64,000 nucleotides of DNA from Pantoea vagans (GTDB lineage: Bacteria; Pseudomonadota; Gammaproteobacteria; Enterobacterales; Enterobacteriaceae). This document shows positions 60,760 to 64,000 of the stretch, piece by piece. Location of the stretch: the NCBI RefSeq assembly GCF_004792415.1, contig NZ_CP038853.1, forward strand, positions 3,596,001 to 3,660,000, read 5' to 3'. Each line of letters starts with the position of its first letter. Positions within the stretch are counted from its first letter, which is position 1. The notes under the pieces were generated by a model, which was not told where the DNA came from, ran no database searches, and was given only the letters and a program-made list of their open reading frames with translations. The position numbers were made by a program, and so were the translations under genes.

Positions 60760-61740
60760 ATGTTCGTAGCTTCTGCACTGCTGATTATCGGTTTGCTTTT
60801 ACTGGCATATGGTGCCGATCGTCTGGTGTTTAGCGCCTCTATATTGTGTCGTTCCTTTGGCATTCCGCCGCTGATCATTGGCATGACCGTTGTCAGCATC
60901 GGCACCTCGCTGCCAGAAATGATCCTCTCCTTTTCCGCGGCCCAGCATGGCCAGATGGATCTGGCAGTTGGCACCGCGCTCGGCTCGAATATTACCAACA
61001 TTTTACTCATTTTGGGTGCCGCTGCGCTAATGCATCCACTCAGCGTTCATTCTAATCTGATACGCCGTGAACTGCCGTTGATGTTGCTGGTTACCCTGCT
61101 CAGCGGATTCATGCTGTTTGACAATCAGCTTAGTCGACTGGATGGAATTGGCCTGATTGCCATCGCCGCTATTTATCTGATGGTGGTGATTCGCATTGCG
61201 CGTAAAGCAGAACGGGACAACAACGACACCCTGACCCGCGAGCAGCTGGCCGAGCTGCCCCGTGAAGAGAGCGGAAACACGGTGGCCTTTCTCTGGCTGG
61301 CCGTCGCGCTGATAATTCTGCCGATGTCCACCCGCATGGTGATCGACAATGCCACCGCCTTTGCCGACTACTTTGGCGTCAGCGAACTGGTGATGGGCCT
61401 GACGCTCATCGCCGTGGGCACCAGCCTGCCTGAGCTGGCGACGGTGATTGCCGGGGCGCTGAAAGGTGAAGATGATATCGCGATCGGCAATCTGATCGGT
61501 GCCAACATTTATAATATTGCCATCGTGCTGGGCCTGCCGGCGCTGATTCACCCTGGCAGTATCGACTATCACGCCTTTGCTCGTGATTACTGGGTGATGC
61601 TGGGCGTCAGCGTGCTGTTTGCCCTGCTCTGCCTGCTGCGTCGCCGACGCGTTGGCCGCATCGCCGGCCTGATTTTACTCTGTGGTTTCTTCGTCTGGGT
61701 GACGCTGCTGTGGATGCAGCCGGCATTCATGGACGGCTAA
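60760..61740 (+). CDS. yrbG: Calcium/sodium antiporter family protein YrbG
   Basis: A 326-residue CaCA-family cation antiporter with two inverted halves of about five helices each. The alpha repeats contain VSIGTSLPEM (near residue 49) and AVGTSLPELAT (near residue 225), the family ion-binding signatures. The exchanged ion is not established in E. coli. The ATG at 60760 has AAGGA seven bases upstream; the longer frame is unconserved. It precedes kdsD. Confidence 0.95.
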   Translation: MFVASALLIIGLLLLAYGADRLVFSASILCRSFGIPPLIIGMTVVSIGTSLPEMILSFSAAQHGQMDLAVGTALGSNITNILLILGAAALMHPLSVHSNLIRRELPLMLLVTLLSGFMLFDNQLSRLDGIGLIAIAAIYLMVVIRIARKAERDNNDTLTREQLAELPREESGNTVAFLWLAVALIILPMSTRMVIDNATAFADYFGVSELVMGLTLIAVGTSLPELATVIAGALKGEDDIAIGNLIGANIYNIAIVLGLPALIHPGSIDYHAFARDYWVMLGVSVLFALLCLLRRRRVGRIAGLILLCGFFVWVTLLWMQPAFMDG

Positions 61741-61756
61741 CAAGGACAGACTCACT

Positions 61757-62740
61757 ATGTCATATCAGCAACCAACAGCATTTGATTTTCAGCAGGCGGG
61801 GAAAACCGTCCTGCGCATCGAGCGTGAAGGACTGGAACAGCTCGATCAATATATTAATGACGATTTCGCCCGCGCCTGCGCCCTGATCTACGCCTGTCAG
61901 GGTAAAGTGGTCGTGATGGGCATGGGTAAGTCTGGTCATATCGGCAAAAAAATGGCGGCGACCTTTGCCAGTACCGGTACGCCAGCCTTTTTTGTTCATC
62001 CGGCCGAAGCCAGCCATGGCGACCTGGGCATGGTGAGCAAAAATGATGTGGTGATCGCCATCTCTAACAGCGGTGAGTCGAATGAAATCCTCGCGCTGAT
62101 TCCGGTGTTAAAACGTCAGCACATTGCGCTGATCTGCATGACAGGACGGCCTGACAGCGCGATGGGCCGGGTTGCCGATGTGCATCTGTGTGTCCATGTT
62201 CCGCAGGAAGCCTGCCCGTTAGGCCTTGCGCCAACCACCAGTACCACAGCCACACTGGTGATGGGCGATGCGCTGGCGGTTTCGCTGCTGGAAGCACGCG
62301 GATTCACGGCGGAAGATTTCGCCCTCTCCCACCCTGGCGGTGCGCTGGGCCGCAAACTGCTGCTGCATGTAGCAGATATCATGCACAGCGGCGATGAGCT
62401 GCCGCACGTAACCCGTGACGCCTCACTGCGTGATGCGCTGCTGGAGATTACCCGCAAAAATCTGGGCCTGACGGTCATCGTCGACGGTTTGATGAAAATT
62501 GAAGGTATCTTTACTGATGGTGACCTGCGCCGCATCTTTGATATGGGCATCGATTTTCAGCGCGCCACCATCGGGGAAGTGATGACGCCAGGTGGCATCC
62601 GCGTCCGGCCAAATATGCTGGCGGTTGAAGCCCTGAACCTGATGCAAACCAAAAACATTACCTCGATTCTGGTGGCCGATGACGACCATCTGCTCGGTGT
62701 GGTACATATGCATGACATGCTGCGCGCTGGCGTAGTCTGA
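61757..62740 (+). CDS. kdsD: D-arabinose 5-phosphate isomerase
   Basis: KdsD makes arabinose-5-phosphate from ribulose-5-phosphate, the first step to Kdo. The 327-residue protein has an SIS domain (about 35-185, with GMGKSGHIGKKMAATFASTGTP and NSGESNE) and two CBS domains in the C-terminal half. It starts 16 bases after yrbG and leads into kdsC. Confidence 0.97.
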   Translation: MSYQQPTAFDFQQAGKTVLRIEREGLEQLDQYINDDFARACALIYACQGKVVVMGMGKSGHIGKKMAATFASTGTPAFFVHPAEASHGDLGMVSKNDVVIAISNSGESNEILALIPVLKRQHIALICMTGRPDSAMGRVADVHLCVHVPQEACPLGLAPTTSTTATLVMGDALAVSLLEARGFTAEDFALSHPGGALGRKLLLHVADIMHSGDELPHVTRDASLRDALLEITRKNLGLTVIVDGLMKIEGIFTDGDLRRIFDMGIDFQRATIGEVMTPGGIRVRPNMLAVEALNLMQTKNITSILVADDDHLLGVVHMHDMLRAGVV

Positions 62741-62753
62741 ACAGGAAAAGAAA

Positions 62754-63320
62754 ATGCAACAGGTAACGCCCACGATTGACACCTGCTATGGACCTGTCAG
62801 TGCTGACGTCATGGCGCGCGCCAGCAACATTCGTCTGCTGATCTGCGACGTCGATGGCGTCATGTCCGACGGGGTGATCTACATGGGAAACAAGGGTGAA
62901 GAGCTGAAAGCCTTCAACGTGCGGGATGGTTACGGTGTACGCTGTTTGCTGACCGCTGATGTGGAAGTGGCTATTATTACCGGCCGCAATGCGCGTCTGA
63001 TGGAAGATCGCTGCAAAACGCTCGGCATCCGTCATCTTTATCAGGGACAATCGGATAAGCTTTTGGCCTATCGTGAACTTCTGGATAAACTGTCTCTCTC
63101 TGATGATCAGGTCGCCTACATCGGTGACGACCTGATCGACTGGCCGGTTATGGCGAAAGTGGGATTAAGCGTGGCGGTGGCGGATGCACATCCGATCCTG
63201 TTGCCGCGCGCGCAGTATGTCACGCGGATTGCGGGTGGACGCGGCGCGGTTCGCGAAGTATGTGACCTGATCTTAATGGCGCAGAACAAATTTGAGGATG
63301 CCAAAGGGCAATCAGTATGA
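62754..63320 (+). CDS. kdsC: 3-deoxy-D-manno-octulosonate 8-phosphate phosphatase
   Basis: KdsC dephosphorylates Kdo-8-phosphate in LPS core synthesis. The 188-residue HAD phosphatase has the nucleophile motif ICDVDGVMSDGVIYM, the IITGRNA segment and the acidic motif YIGDDLIDWPVM. It lies 13 bases after kdsD and overlaps lptC by four bases. Confidence 0.97.
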   Translation: MQQVTPTIDTCYGPVSADVMARASNIRLLICDVDGVMSDGVIYMGNKGEELKAFNVRDGYGVRCLLTADVEVAIITGRNARLMEDRCKTLGIRHLYQGQSDKLLAYRELLDKLSLSDDQVAYIGDDLIDWPVMAKVGLSVAVADAHPILLPRAQYVTRIAGGRGAVREVCDLILMAQNKFEDAKGQSV

Positions 63321-63889
63321 GTAAAAGCAGGCGTTGGATAACGCTGATTCTGACCTTGATTGCACTGGTTTTGATCGGCTGGAATCTTACCAACCAGGAT
63401 GGCGATGGCACGCCAGTCGGGACGGATAGTCAGTCGCCGACCTATACCAGTGATGATTCTCACACTGTGGTGTATAACCCGCAGGGCGCGCTGTCATATA
63501 AACTGGTCTCTGACAAAGTGACCTATTTCTCGGATGACGAGCTGAGCTGGTTCGACAATCCGGTAATGACCACCTTTGATGAGAATAAAATTCCTACCTG
63601 GACGTTACGCGCAGATAAAGCAAAGCTCACCAAAGATCGTATGCTTTATCTGTATGGCCATGTTGAGCTGAATACGCTGACGCAGGATTCTCAGCTTGAG
63701 CGGATCAAAACCGATAATGCACAGATTAACCTTGTTACTCAGGACGTTACCTCTGATGACCAGGTGACATTGTATGGCCGCAGCTTTAACTCCACCGGCA
63801 TGAAAATGCGCGGCAATTTACGGACAAAAAACGCCGAGTTAATCGAGAAGGTCAAAACCTCTTATGAAATTCAAAATGAACAAAAATAG
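63317..63889 (+). CDS. lptC: LPS export protein LptC
   Basis: LptC is the bitopic inner-membrane protein that passes LPS from LptBFG to LptA. The 190-residue protein has one N-terminal membrane helix (about 8-24) and a periplasmic beta-jellyroll domain. It overlaps kdsC by four bases and lptA by 26 bases in another frame, so the three are likely coupled. Confidence 0.96.
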   Translation: MSKSRRWITLILTLIALVLIGWNLTNQDGDGTPVGTDSQSPTYTSDDSHTVVYNPQGALSYKLVSDKVTYFSDDELSWFDNPVMTTFDENKIPTWTLRADKAKLTKDRMLYLYGHVELNTLTQDSQLERIKTDNAQINLVTQDVTSDDQVTLYGRSFNSTGMKMRGNLRTKNAELIEKVKTSYEIQNEQK

Positions 63890-64000
63890 CCTGAAGATTT
63901 TACTGGCCAGCATGTTACTGGCAACCAGCGTTCCGGCGCTGGCCCTGACCGGTGACTCGGACAAACCCGTCAATATTGACTCGCAGAATCAGGCGCTGGA
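63864..64000 (+). CDS. lptA: LPS transport periplasmic protein LptA, 5' part
   Basis: The first 45 codons of lptA, cut by the window end. A signal peptide (about 1-27, ending VPALA) precedes the start of the beta-jellyroll domain (TGDSDKPVNIDSQNQALD). LptA forms the periplasmic bridge for LPS. The ATG at 63864 lies within the end of lptC, the same arrangement as in E. coli. Confidence 0.93.
   Translation, partial: MKFKMNKNSLKILLASMLLATSVPALALTGDSDKPVNIDSQNQAL

Overview
The window reads as chromosomal DNA of an enterobacterium. Protein sequences and gene order match the E. coli yhbO-to-lptA region gene for gene, but several E. coli genes are missing and others have been inserted. Those differences (nrdDG beside yhbO, no argG, yhbX or mtr, an enterobactin cluster at dacB-obgE) suggest the Erwiniaceae, most likely Pantoea. 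That genus call is inference. I see no insertion sequence, phage gene or CRISPR array.

Layout. 1-900: 5' end of a two-partner-secretion (filamentous-haemagglutinin type) exoprotein on the minus strand, cut by the window edge. 901-2094: AT-rich region with several perfect palindromes and a gene remnant, ending in a paired NrdR operator. 2095-4697: anaerobic ribonucleotide reductase nrdDG. 4689-11046: yhbOPQS and the oxygen-independent ubiquinone genes ubiT and ubiUV, then yhbW. 11047-12888: a divergent AraC regulator and a short-chain dehydrogenase with an abnormal active site, where E. coli has mtr. 12944-25418: RNA metabolism and translation block on the minus strand (yrbN-deaD, nlpI, pnp, rpsO, truB, rbfA, infB, nusA, rimP, metY, leuU). 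25456-33617: secG, glmM, folP, ftsH, rlmE, yhbY, greA, dacB. 33681-51831: enterobactin island. 51903-57310: obgE, rpmA, rplU, ispB, sfsB, murA, ibaG. 57424-64000: mlaFEDCB, yrbG, kdsD, kdsC, lptC and the start of lptA.

The enterobactin island has the classic four-way divergent layout: fepA against fes-ybdZ-entF, fepDGC against entS, and fepB against entCEBAH. A Fur-box-like sequence lies in each of the three divergent gaps. EntC, EntB and EntA make 2,3-dihydroxybenzoate. EntE, EntB and EntF assemble the trilactone with the MbtH-like YbdZ, and EntH proofreads. EntS exports the siderophore; FepA, FepB and FepDGC import it; Fes releases the iron. Neither entD (the phosphopantetheinyl transferase needed to activate EntB and EntF) nor fepE is present, and yhbE, which sits between obgE and rpmA in E. 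coli, is missing at the right edge.

The right end is cell-envelope biogenesis: the Mla phospholipid transporter, Kdo synthesis and LPS transport. The most unusual items are the SDR that lacks both its catalytic Ser and Tyr, a tRNA-Leu(GAG) with a U-U mismatch in the acceptor stem, the placement of the enterobactin island, and the palindrome-rich region upstream of the exoprotein. I found no convincing wholly new multigene system.
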